From Ctena decussata (Eukaryota; Mollusca; Bivalvia; Lucinida; Lucinidae): a DNA stretch of 64,000 nucleotides. A program made the translations under genes and the position numbers. The notes beneath the pieces were generated by a model. It ran no database searches. It worked only from the letters and a program-made list of their open reading frames with translations, and was not told the DNA's origin. Where the stretch lies: the NCBI GenBank assembly GCA_963989385.1, contig OZ022502.1, positions 4,432,501 to 4,496,500 on the forward strand, written 5' to 3'. This document shows positions 25,021 through 36,184 of this stretch, one piece after another. How positions within the stretch are numbered: position 1 is the stretch's first letter; every line of letters starts with the position of its first letter.

Positions 25021-25258
25021 TGAGCCGCGACACAAGAAAACCAACAATGTGGTTGTGCGACCAGCACAGACTCAGATCAGCCTGGGCATCCGCCCAGTCT
25101 GATCAGAGTCTTCGCTGTCCGCATGGAGGTAGCTTAGAATCTTAGCTACTCATTAAGCGCTAAGCAAGGAGTCTAATTTTACTGGGCGGATGCCCAGGCT
25201 GATCTGAGTCTGCGCTGGGCGCACAATCACTTTGTTGGTTTTCTTGTGTCGCGGCTCA
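25021..25258. repeat. Foldback MITE family A, copy 6
   Basis: 238 bp with intact mirror-image ends. Confidence 0.9.
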
Positions 25259-26074
25259 AGTATTCTTAGGCCTTCTGATACATGTTCGAATCAAAATGGG
25301 CACGCTATGTTTGTTTTCTAAAAACTTTATTTATTTATTTATTTATTTTACTCTTTTTTTTGACAAATTTTATATGGCAATGTTATTGGAGTATAGTCTA
25401 TGAAAGGAGATCATATGTTCAGCAAATAAACCCATTTTTTCTCAAAGGCTGTTCAATCGGAAGAGAATTAGTAATTTTTCTAGTGGGCTCCTAAATGGTA
25501 ACATTCAGTTGAAACATCGCGAAAAAGCCTCAGTATAAACTGGTCTACATATTATATCGCTGTGGTCAAGTTCTAAAACCGGCTATCTGGTGAATGAATA
25601 GAACGAATAAAGTTCATATTAAAAAAATAAATCTTGTTCAATGCACTTGAATGTTCTCTCGTTAAACATCAACAATAAGAAATTATCATGCCGCTGTTGT
25701 AATACATAAAAGCAAATTAACAGTGTGCAAATTTCTATCGGTGCAACCTCATTTTGACAATAAACTCTAGGCTACATTTTCCTGACTTGTTAATCAAGAA
25801 GCTTCTAATATTTCTTAGATAAACTTTAGGCGAATTTCAAATTGTTGTAATTAAAAACCTGTGCCATTATGGCTCTTAGCGTGTTGCTCGTTTCCATAGC
25901 AACGCTTTTAGTTAAACTATTAAGCTGCTGTTAAGTGTTTGTGACGACAAAAATAAGAAAATATATCTTCTGGCAGTTATTACTCAGCGTGAAAAAGATC
26001 CTTTATAGAGAAATTTCAGACCGCGTTCAACGGGGGTACCATTAAAACCCTAGATATTGAGACTTTAAACCATA
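25259..26074. other. Non-coding stretch with short TTTA repeat
   Basis: A (TTTA)n tract lies at about 25327-25349. Nothing else was recognised. Confidence 0.4.
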
Positions 26075-26311
26075 TGAGCCGAGCACGACAAAACCAACAA
26101 TGTGTTAAGTGCGCCCAGCGAAAACTCTGATCAGAATGGGCAGATGCCCGATATGATCAGGGTCTAAGCTGCGAGCTTAAAAGGTAGATAAGGGTCTAAT
26201 CAACCTCCATGCGGGCAGCGAAGACACTGTTCAGAGTGGACGGATCCCCGGTCTGATCTGAGTATTCGCTGGGCGCACATGCTACTTTGTTTTCTCGTGA
26301 CGCGCGGCTCA
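26075..26311. repeat. Foldback MITE family A, copy 7 (diverged)
   Basis: The ends TGAGCCGAGCACGAC and CGTGACGCGCGGCTCA are recognisable. The core is diverged. Confidence 0.8.
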
Positions 26312-26454
26312 ATCATATTTTTTTTCAAAATTTGGTCATACTATTTTACAAATCTGAAATTATACATAGATACATGTATATACTTTGCTTTTCATATATT
26401 TGGTCGAATGGCATTGGTATCTTTTGGCAGTCCATTCGCAGAAGGTAGTATGTT

Positions 26455-26590
26455 TTATTTACAAGTGGGAATGGAAATGTGCATTTTTTTTACACGTGAG
26501 AATAGAAATGCGCTTTTTATTTATAACATTTATAACTGGGAATGGAAATGCGCATTTTATTTACAAGTGGGAATGGAAATGCGCATTTTC
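26455..26590. repeat. Four ~34-bp tandem units
   Basis: TTATTTACAAGTGGGAATGG followed by AAATGCGCATTT recurs at about 26455, 26489, 26521 and 26556 with small variations. The frames over it repeat the same peptide and are not taken as a gene. Confidence 0.85.
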
Positions 26591-26689
26591 TAAGTACATG
26601 TTTTAAGAACTTTCCGGTGTTACGTCATTTCTGTTTTGGGTCAAAGAGATACAGTTTTTGTGACGTTCGGCGAGAAAACGCTTCCAAAA

Positions 26690-26800
26690 TGGGAATGAGT
26701 ATACTCCTGCTCGAACTTTTGCTTTTAAAAGAGCACCTTTTTAAAGAGTAGACCTCCATTGAGAACGAAGGATAACTTTAAAGCAAATGGCAGGGCTCTT
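26690..26800. repeat. Family D palindrome, copy 3 (partial)
   Basis: AAAGAGTAGACCTCCATTGAG and TGCTTTTAAAAGAGCACC match the family core and flank. Confidence 0.45.
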
Positions 26801-27220
26801 TTTTCTGAAACTGTTCCCAGACACCTTCACAAGACACCAAAAACTTACATATATCAGCGAATCATTCTTATACCGTAGTATGAGTGGTCTTCGAAGCCTC
26901 TTTAGCAAAAGTACATGTAATACAAGCGCAAAATATAAGGAAATAGCATTATTTTTGGCGTAACAACTTATCTTGTTCAAGAAATTGCGAACGATTCAAA
27001 CACATCTTGACGATGTAGCATGGATGAAAGGACTTTAGATTTTATCTCTATGGTAATGGAATCAAAACTGATTGACAGTGTAGCTCCGCCCCGAGGCTAC
27101 ATAAAGTTCTCTTGACAACTGCATCTGGGAATTAGGATCATTTGGATTTATGAAATTTTAGCAAAGCTAAATAAGGTACACAAAACAAGGATATCTTTGT
27201 CCTTGATGTCAACGGCAGAA
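26801..27220. other. Non-coding stretch, nothing recognised
   Basis: No coding or repeat signal recognised. Confidence 0.4.
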
Positions 27221-27425
27221 TCAGAGCTCTAGATAAGAGGGGTATTTGATTATAATTGAGGGATAATTTTCTTTATTTCTCATTGAAACCATATATTGTG
27301 ACCCCTCATCTGAACCGTCTCAACGAGACGGTTCAGATGAGGGGTCACAATATATGTTTTTATGGAGAATTAACAAAAATTATCCCTTATTATCATCAAA
27401 TACTCCCTCTTATCTAGAGCTCTGA
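27221..27425. repeat. 205-bp palindromic element with perfect core hairpin
   Basis: Outer arms TCAGAGCTCTAGATAAGAGG and CTCTTATCTAGAGCTCTGA are inverted. The centre has two perfect 31-bp arms (27291-27321 and 27325-27355) around a 3-base loop. Confidence 0.9.
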
Positions 27426-27588
27426 GAATTTTAGATCAGCATATTCGCCAAGACTGAGAAGAGTCGACTGTGTTGTTGTGTTTTGTCTTTGGACTCCACA
27501 GCCAGTATGATCCGAATTAACTGGTCTGGTGCAATCTGACACATTATGCTCACATCTGGGTATGGAAAACATTTCTCGGCTGATTTTA

Positions 27589-27827
27589 TGATCCACGACA
27601 TAACAAAACCAAGAAAGTGGCATGTGTGCCCAGCAAAGACTCAGATCAGCCAGGAAATCCACCTCGTCTGATCAGAGTCTAAGCTATTCTCTAAAAGGGT
27701 AGCTAAGAGTCTAAACTAGCTTCATGCGGACAGCGAAGACTCAGATCAGACTGGGCGGATGCCCAGTCTGATCTGAGACTTCGCTGGGTGCACCTGTCAC
27801 TTTGTTAGTTATTTCATGTCGTGGTTG
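27589..27827. repeat. Foldback MITE family A, copy 8 (diverged)
   Basis: It runs from TGATCCACGACATAAC to TTTCATGTCGTGGTTG. The core CAGACTGGGCGGATGCCCAG is preserved. Confidence 0.8.
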
Positions 27828-28649
27828 TTTCGTCTTTTCCATGGTAATGGCGACATCGGTGAGAAACCCACGCAGCTGATGCCTTAACTGATTGACAGGT
27901 GAACTCTGTTTTTGCAAGACAATTTTAGCTGTACCTTAGGAAACAAGCTACAGTTTGGTATACTTTTAGGTAGCAAGACCTTAAAGATTCTTTAAACAAA
28001 CCGTGAATAAGTGTCCATGATGATACATTGCATGCCAAATATTAGCTGCAGCTGTGAATTAAGCATAAAAACTATGAAATGACACTTTGAAAGTAACAAA
28101 AATGTTTCAGAGGCAATTAAGCGTTATTTCGGTGCTTCTAAAATATACTAACCTTAACTGAAGGGGGGTTCTGCGAGGTTTTGCCTAGCGGTGTATTCGA
28201 ACGTTGCTATTCCACATAAGCCCTGTTCCATAGGAAAGTGCATGGTATTACAGCAACGGTGTCGAGCATGCTGTTATACATGTAGTGAAAAACATGGAAG
28301 GTGGTCCCCTGGCTTGCATTTTCCAACAGGAATAATGGGAACCAGGTTGCATAATGCTTAATGAACTGATGTGAAAGTAAAAAGTATGCAAAGACAAATC
28401 TGCCTTTGGGCTGTTCGCGTATGGCGTGAATTAGAGTTTTTTGTAGGGCGGTTTAAAATGCTACTCACCCCAAAGCAGGCTTAATCTGAAGTATTTCAAG
28501 AAATAGATGTGTCACATGCTAATGAGGCATGTGGTCACAGTCTACTTACTTGCTATAGATAATAAATTGCTAGTTCTGGTTTTTCGAATATGAATTTTGT
28601 CATACTAATGCTATAGTCTCATACAGGGAGTTCCCACTGGCCACACAAG
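27828..28649. other. Non-coding stretch, nothing recognised
   Basis: No coding or repeat signal recognised. Confidence 0.4.
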
Positions 28650-28736
28650 GTTGAATCAATATGGAATCAACCTTGATTCAACGTCATGACGTTGAATCAA
28701 GGTTGAATCAATATTGAGTCAACCGTGTGTGCCTCC
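28650..28736. repeat. GTTGAATC-type palindrome, copy 2
   Basis: CACACAAGGTTGAATCAAT and its mirror ending AACCGTGTGTG. Arms of about 40 bp meet at ACGTCATGACGT. Confidence 0.8.
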
Positions 28737-31082
28737 TTAATAATGTTTTACTGTTCAGCTTAGAAATGGTGTGATATATTTGAAAAGGAAAACTTCTTCC
28801 CATGTATCTTTCTGTAGAGAACAATTGACATTAATCTTTGAGGTTACCGAGGATAATCATGGCCTACTGAAATCAATCCTAAACCTTGAGGCTTGTGGCG
28901 TCTGAAATTTTGAAACGACTAACATTGGTTTGTCACAACTAAATATTGTCACAGAATTGTAGAAATATGTGAGGGAAATTGAATATTGGGGTATCTGTAC
29001 CGTATTATACAGTGCGGTTCAGGGTCAGTTGCTCCTAAAAGAGCAGTTGAAACAAAACAAAAGAAACACTTGGATCAAGCACTGTCTTGTTTTGAAATGC
29101 CACTGTGACTATTTTTTAAAGGACACATCATTGTTATAGTGTATTTTTGTTGAAATTGAGAATACCTTAAATATGCATTTGCTAAGATGTCCAAATGTTT
29201 GGTAATTTCGGTCTGCAAGGGCGTATAGTTACCTGTAAGCAAAGACGCAGGTGCATATTGAAATTTTGTCAAACCGACAAAAATTCAAAACGTACCTGCA
29301 TATTACATGTAGCATGTTAATTTTTCAATGGTTCAAAATTGCAATGCCCCCTGACAAAACACATGACAATCTGAAATATATGCTGACAGAAACAAGAAAC
29401 GTCCGCTTTACAATTGTGTCTCTGAATTCCAAATGCACACAGACATTTCATTCGATTGTTTTATTTCAATAACGTCGATTATTCAGCAATGGTGTGCGCT
29501 AAACGGAAATCCGTTCAATTAATATCGGCGCCAATGACAATGCCGCAAGCGCCAGTACCCAAATTTCGAAAGTCACAAAATCAGTATCTCGTGTGTTCTT
29601 CGCGTTTTAACATCGCAGCTCATCCTAGCATCACTGAGCAGACATGCTGCTGAGATTCTATGGGTGTTGGATGCATTCTTAATTGTCACGATCGCTGGCA
29701 TAAATCTGTCACTTAAAGTGACGTCACAAAACGTCAATCCCGACCTTGCGTAGATACACGCAAACACTACCGTGTTGGTCAATCAGTTTGGAAGTCAATG
29801 GCATAGGACTACTTCAAAATTCATTTCTAGCCATCAATAGCATTGAAGTCAGCATCATTCAGCATTGCAAAAATTTGGTTTCAAAATTACTTGATTACTT
29901 ATCTGAAAGAGGTGGGGTAATAAAACTGGGTTTTAGAGCACCGGGATTTTAGATGTCCGCCATAATTTTTATTTTTTTTGACGCATGTTGTCATTATTGT
30001 ACACAAGTATAGTCAACTGAAACAAAAACGGTTTCAAAATGATGAACGGTTATGGAGATACGAAAGTTCTAAAATCGTTATTAATTTAATTAAAAAGGAA
30101 TTAATTTTATAAATCGAAGACTTTGGGTCGCTTTCTCGTTCATTTAATAAGTGTTTTTTGTTTTTAAAAGTTGATTTTTCGTTTTTTCGATATTTCTGAC
30201 CCTGGTTTGATGCAAAATGTTTCAGGTTTTGATGAATAAAATGCAGTTGTGGAAGAAAAAATGGTGTTTTGAAATTAGTTTTGATAAATCTTGTGGCTAT
30301 GGAGAAAAATTAAAACGGTTGCAACTTTATGTGTGCCAGACGCTCGTGACACATTTTGTTTTATTTTTTATGGCTACAACTTTACTAGCTTAAAAGATGC
30401 AGAACCTTAGAAAACGGACGTTTCTTTTTTTGTGTCAGTATATAAGGGGCCGTGCCCTTGTCCTCAAAGAGTGTGCGTATTATGAAATTGCTCCTAGTTA
30501 CATTGTACGCCCCCCTAGAATGCATCTCTGTAAGACGTCTGGGCAGAACTATTCATTTGCTGCAACATTTTGCTTTTGTGCTCTTACTATATGGACCCCA
30601 AATACAATAAAAGAGAATAATAGGATCGGACTGCAGAAATGCAAAGATTTATTTTGAGTTTTATACAAGTAGCTTAATACATTTAGCAGGTAAGCCTTTC
30701 ACAAATAATCCATGAATGTGAAGTCAACCTGAGCAAACAACGTCACTAAAATCAGTAATATTACCTTATACAGAGATGGTCCATTATGTGTCATAATGTT
30801 ACATGTATCATATGTCGATCGACATCTTTACTAAAATTAAAATATGGTTTGTCGGATTGAGAGAGAAAACCTCATTTCGCCAGGCTTTATATTGTCGTGT
30901 ATGTTTTTACTGTCTAGGTCATTTAGACGTACATTTGTCACTAGCTTTGCAGCCTCCAGGGACCGCAATAATGGTTTGGTCGTGTATAAATCTCTGTGAT
31001 TTATAAGTCTGAGATTCTAGCTGTCTCTCAGACACGTACATTGTCTAAAAAAGGACAAACGTTGCTCTTTGTCTTTGTCTAC
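28737..31082. other. 2.3 kb non-coding stretch, possible LINE scrap
   Basis: Mostly unrecognised. The plus-strand open frame at 30397-30657 has an APSYI...YSFAATF...ALTIW pattern. It faintly resembles the last residues of some LINE ORF2 proteins, but the match is too weak to call. Confidence 0.3.
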
Positions 31083-31473
31083 TGTAAAACACTTAATATA
31101 TGCGGTATCAAAAGTTCGCGGTTTAATGAAAATGACATACTGACGCATTTTAATTTTGGCGTTTAAGATATACCATGGCTCCAGATTGTGATGAATATTC
31201 GATGTAAATTCGTAACAATTTTTCTAAACTATACATTGTGGCATCCATTACAGTCGTCTCATCGAGGCGATTCTAAAGGTTGCCACAATGTGTAGTTGAA
31301 AAGTACAGAAACAAATCTCAAATTAATACTCATCGGGCACCTTTTTATCTGAATCTATGTTATGCTGTGCGTTTGTAAGTGTATTGAAAATCAAATATTG
31401 GCGGACTGATATTTTAGCGCGCCGATATCGCCAAAATTTAGTAACCGCCAAATGTAAGTGTTTTAGTGTACGT
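31083..31473. repeat. ~390-bp palindromic MITE (GCGGT type)
   Basis: The left end TAAAACACTTAATATATGCGG mirrors the right end CCGCCAAATGTAAGTGTTTTA. A central hairpin CATTGTGGCA...TGCCACAATG lies at 31236-31292. Confidence 0.65.
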
Positions 31474-31779
31474 ATAAGGAGGATGCTCGAGATGGTGTAT
31501 GAAACTTAAACGATGGTTCAACCGACAAATCAGTGTTTTCAAACTAAAACTATCTATTCAAACTGTATCAATATTAGCATATGCTTGTCTCAGCTGATGT
31601 CCCTACTATTTTTATCGTAAAAATGCATTTGTATTATTTACTACATCGATAAAGTTCGGGGTTTGTGTGTTTTCGTACGTCTCATTTCCTGGTTTCCGAG
31701 CGTTGTCAAAGATGTTTTTTTTTTTCTTCTTCTTCTTTTTTTTTTGTCGTAAGTGTTACAAAGGGTAAAGCTTTTGTGT
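31474..31779. other. Non-coding stretch, nothing recognised
   Basis: Contains only a T-rich tract near 31713-31745. Confidence 0.4.
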
Positions 31780-31900
31780 CTTCCTTCTGGCTTCCATAGA
31801 CAAGGAAAATGCCTCTTTGAACATGGGGTCAACTCTTAAGACGATGGCATTTTCCTTAGTGGAGCAAATACTTTTCTGTAATAGTTAACTCTTGTCGGGA
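31780..31900. repeat. Family D palindrome, copy 4
   Basis: GGGGTCAACTCTTAAGACGA, CATTTTCCTTAGTGGAGCAAA and GTTAACTCTTGTCGGGAAG match the family layout. Confidence 0.45.
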
Positions 31901-32076
31901 AGACAAGCTCTGGAAGTGCATCCATACCAAGTGTCCACTTCGTTTAACAAAACAGTCTTAAACATTGGCAGTGGGAGAATACATGTATGAAATGTGTCGA
32001 TAGTGGGCAGTATTTGCATGTAGCGGTTTATTTCTAGCCTGTTTGCAATGAAGACCAAATCAATTTATAATTGGAG

Positions 32077-32205
32077 TCAACCCTTGATATCTCAAAGTCG
32101 AAGTTCATCTCAAGCTACTGATATCCCAGAGTAAATTTTCTGTTCCCAGAAAATTTACTTAGAAATAACAGCAGTTTGAGATAACAGGAGTTGAAATGTA
32201 AATAA
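32077..32205. repeat. Degenerate palindrome related to 4594-4768
   Basis: TTGATATCTCAAAGTC on the left and GTTTGAGATAACAGGAG on the right surround a perfect small hairpin, GTAAATTTTCTG...CAGAAAATTTAC. Confidence 0.45.
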
Positions 32206-32328
32206 GAAAAAAGAAGATATGTCCATACTATACTCTTTGATATTAAAGGGTAGGTTTCGATACAATTTATCAGTTTTCAAGATAACGATAGTCAGTTATA
32301 CTAATTTCCGGTATATTTCTCTTTCCAG

Positions 32329-32500
32329 ATTGCGACATCACATTTAGCAGCAGGGAGCTGAAAGAGGGCAAGTTTCATAGCCCCGACTGGCCCCGACAGT
32401 ACCTCAACAATAAGCGCTGCGTCTATAGATTTGTTGGCCTCACTAACGAGCGAGTTAAGATACGATTCAACGTCTTCAATCTTCAAGGAATGTCGCCAGA
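32329..32500 (+). CDS. Exon 1 (first visible): CUB1, first half
   Basis: The acceptor TATTTCTCTTTCCAG ends at 32328 and the donor GA|GTAAGT follows 32500. The exon enters in phase 1 and leaves in phase 2. It encodes the start of a CUB: (D)CDITFSSRELKEGKFHSP carries cysteine 1 and the typical SP-x-(W/Y)-P turn. YLNNKRCVYRF carries cysteine 2 and the aromatic pair, followed by a KIRFNVF strand. The expected first base of the entry codon, G, would make the common DC start of CUB domains. No upstream exon was found; an N-terminal signal peptide must come from elsewhere. Confidence 0.92.
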
Positions 32501-35500
32501 GTAAGTGACATATTATAGCCTCTTTTGATAAAAGTCGCTTCATGGCATGTAATTGAGAAGCCGTATGCGAACAGCAAGAGTTTAGAGTCAGGTTGCTGAT
32601 CAGAGTATTCGCTTTATGTTATATATTTATCTCAAGAATAAATAAGTTGTCCATACGAACAGAGAACAATCTGATCCGAACGCCAAGACGCGCAGGCTAA
32701 TCTGATAACACTCTGTTTTCTTATTCTGCTTGGTGCTTTTTCGCATGCACGGTATATATAAGCCGCAACACACAAAAAAGTGGCAAGTGTGCCCAACTAA
32801 GACTCAGTCTCAGACGAGCCTGACAATCCACTCAGTCTAATCAGAGTCTTAGTTGTGAGCTTTCAAAGAGTAGCTAAAGGTCTAAACTAGTTCCTTTATG
32901 ACAGCCAGGATTCTGATCAGTCTGGGTGGATGCCCAGGCTGATTTGAGTCTTTGCTCTGCGCACATGCCACTGTGTTGGCTGTGTCGTGTCGCCGCTCAA
33001 AGGTATAATTAACAAACTCGGACAAGCTAGCATATATACACATTCCGCATTTTGAGAAGTCTAGAAATTTGAGTGACCAGTGTGTTATGATAAGACTGCG
33101 TACGTATGCACGTCAGGTTTGATATGCATTAAAGCAGTTTTTGAAAACACCTAAGACCTTACGGATCTCGAAATGTCCCATTAATGCTTCGTTAGTGCTT
33201 CATTAGCGCTGAAGGCGGAACTCGGTTCCTGCGTTTTAAATTGTCAAATGTAACACTATACTCTCATATTTCACATGCATTACCAGACTAGACTAGACAT
33301 TGTGCAATCAATAGGTTGAAACTGTCTGTTCGAGTGAAGCCGAACTTACTATTATTGTCATCCAGTCCTAATCTTGTCCACCTTAGATGGCATATATTGT
33401 GCACTACTTCCATAGTTAGTTGAAATGAGAAGGACAAACACTGTGACACAATCGAATGATTTGTCTTCTTCTATTGTTGTGCACAAACATTCACTTAAGG
33501 TAATGGTTTCACTTCTTGGGGAAATAACTCTTCTTCTCTTTTTTTCATTTTGCCTTCTCTTTTGTGGTAAAAATCTTAGGGAAGAGAAATGGATCTTCCA
33601 CTCTTTTCGTTAAGAGTATGTCTTGCCCCGAGGTTGAAAACTTTTTTCGTGCTCAACTCAGCTGAGCATAAAATTTTCTCTGCTGATAAATATGAAAATG
33701 CCAACTTATTTTCATATTCAAAAGCATAGAAAATTTCATACTCAGCTCAAATGAGCAAGAAGACCTCTCTAACGTCTACAATCTTTACTTACTTATCAGT
33801 AATTTGTTATTTATTAGTAGGTAAAATTTCATGCTCAGCTGAGTTGAGCATGAAACAAGCTTTATAACCTCGGGGCCTGTTTTCGGACGGACCTCGTCTT
33901 CGAGGGAAGAAAACATTGTTTTCCTTTTGTTAAAATGACGCAAAAATGGAGGGGCACTCCTTAGCCTTACCTTATCTGTAAGGACAAACACCGAAGGGAA
34001 ATAACTCGTATATTTTAAATTCAGGGACTGCTTTTACAGGAAAGACTTTATTGTCCAGAAATGATTCGCTTACCAAGGATGGAAATAATAATAGAAAAAC
34101 GAATAACTAAAACTGTTTTATCATTTTTATTATTATTATTTCCAAAAATACTACTTATAATATATTATTATCTGACCCACTTTTGGCGATGCAATAATTT
34201 ACCTTTCTTTCTTGGAAAACACAAAATGTTGTCGGAAAGGATGCTGAGTCCGGTTTATTAGAAATCTCAAGTTGTTAAATCAAGAGCAATACAGTATCAT
34301 GTTAATCCAAAATACTTTGACAAAAGTGATCTGCACGTCGTATAGACCAAGATATGACCGCTCTCTAATGGTGCCCGCACTGTGTCATTCCATCCTGGAT
34401 TTCCTAGCACCTTGCCCTACGATGATACAAACTTGTTTTCATTTTCAAATCATTTAAAGTTTTGAAGGTGTCCCAGATATTTAAGAATGTCCCAATATTA
34501 AACGGTAAGCGGAGGGATAAGAGAGTGATTTTCCATTAATACTAATAATCTCAGCCAGCGAGAGATAATAAACTGGAAATAAACACAGCGTTACAGACTT
34601 ATTGTCAGCCTGATGCTTTATTTAAGGAACCGGTGATTTGGCTGGTGATATAGTCAGTATTCTGGCATAAGCGAACTGCGCATGCTCAGAGCAGCCTGTG
34701 CACGCGCACAGGCTGCTCTGGGCATGAGCAGCTCGCTACAAGAAATATTTATGGTAGAAAAAAAAATCCTGAAAACCTACTTTTAACTTAGTTTTACAGT
34801 CGAAGCGTGTTTAGGAGCTGGTCTGATCATGCAACCTTCGTAAAATGCTCTAACAGTTGTTTTTACAAGACTAGGCACATTTCTAATGGAAGTGGGCGAG
34901 AAGATTTCGCGGTTAGAGATATTGTCGTGTTTTTTTTAGGAATTAACACCCGTTTGCGTCTTTAAATAAGTGTTTATGTGTATTTCTATGTAGTCTATGT
35001 AAGTAAACATGTATGGCTCAAAGTCTGACTGAAGAAAAATAATGACATAAAAAGCGACAATGATAATAATAATAAAAAAAATAAGAACTAGGCATTTTGC
35101 AATGGTTTGTGACTTCATTTTTGTCTGTTTTGTGCTTTTATGCGTATAACTCTGCCTGTGTCTATTTGCATATTCTAACACAGTGCACCTATAGAAGCAA
35201 TAAAAAATTACCGTGTTTTAACCTGCAACAATATACTGTTTCGGAGCGCGTGGGTCTAATTTCTAACGTCACTGTCATTACTGACGTAATTTTGTGACGT
35301 TTTGAGGCGTTAGACTGTGTAACGTCTATGTTTCTTCCTTTAATCGCCATAAAAACGTATATTTATCTTAGATACAATTAAAAATAGCGGGAGCATGCAC
35401 GCGCTGTCAAGACGGTTGGGAGAATTTTAATGAAACGAATACTTTTTCAGCGTTTTTGAGTGCTAGAATCGAAATAGCTCAGCTCTAGTATTGAATTGTT

Positions 35501-36105
35501 GAGTAATAATTCACTGTTTGTCGTTCAGTTGTAAGTAGATATATCACTCGAGCTCAGCGCTCGTGATATGATCTACTTTACAACTGACTTCCAAACATAT
35601 TACTCAACAATTCACTGCTAGAGCTAATCGGACTCTGGTTGTTATAAGATCGATTTTTATAGATATTTCCGGTTCAACAAGTATCATAACAATCACCACG
35701 CCTCAAAAATGCAAACGTTCATGAACGTTTTATTATTTTCTTAAAGAGAAGATGGTAATTCTTCCCTAAAGATGTTGCATTTATTTTCGGTGCAGTTGTA
35801 GACATCACTCCATTCACAATTTTCGACTGACTTTTATGATATACACTTGCATTTCACATTAATTGGTTAGAACTACAAATAAATAAATAAATAAAGTACA
35901 AGGTAACTTATATAGACACTTTTTTGTTTAATCTGCTGATTGTTGATATAAGCAATTGTGTTAATCGTCGAAAAAACTAATATAAGGACTGCTCATGACG
36001 GCGCTAATAGCAAACACACATGAAAAATTATGTAAAGTAAGACGCTTTCACGAATGGCTATATTCAAGATTTAATATTCACTTAAATTTGAAATCAAATT
36101 CCTTA

Positions 36106-36138
<33 letters not shown>

Positions 36139-36141
36139 AAC

Positions 36142-36184
<43 letters not shown>

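Noticed and set aside
30397..30657. Possible LINE ORF2 C-terminus on the plus strand
   Set aside because: Only a loose YSFAATF...ALTIW resemblance and no adjacent LINE sequence; too weak to annotate as an element.
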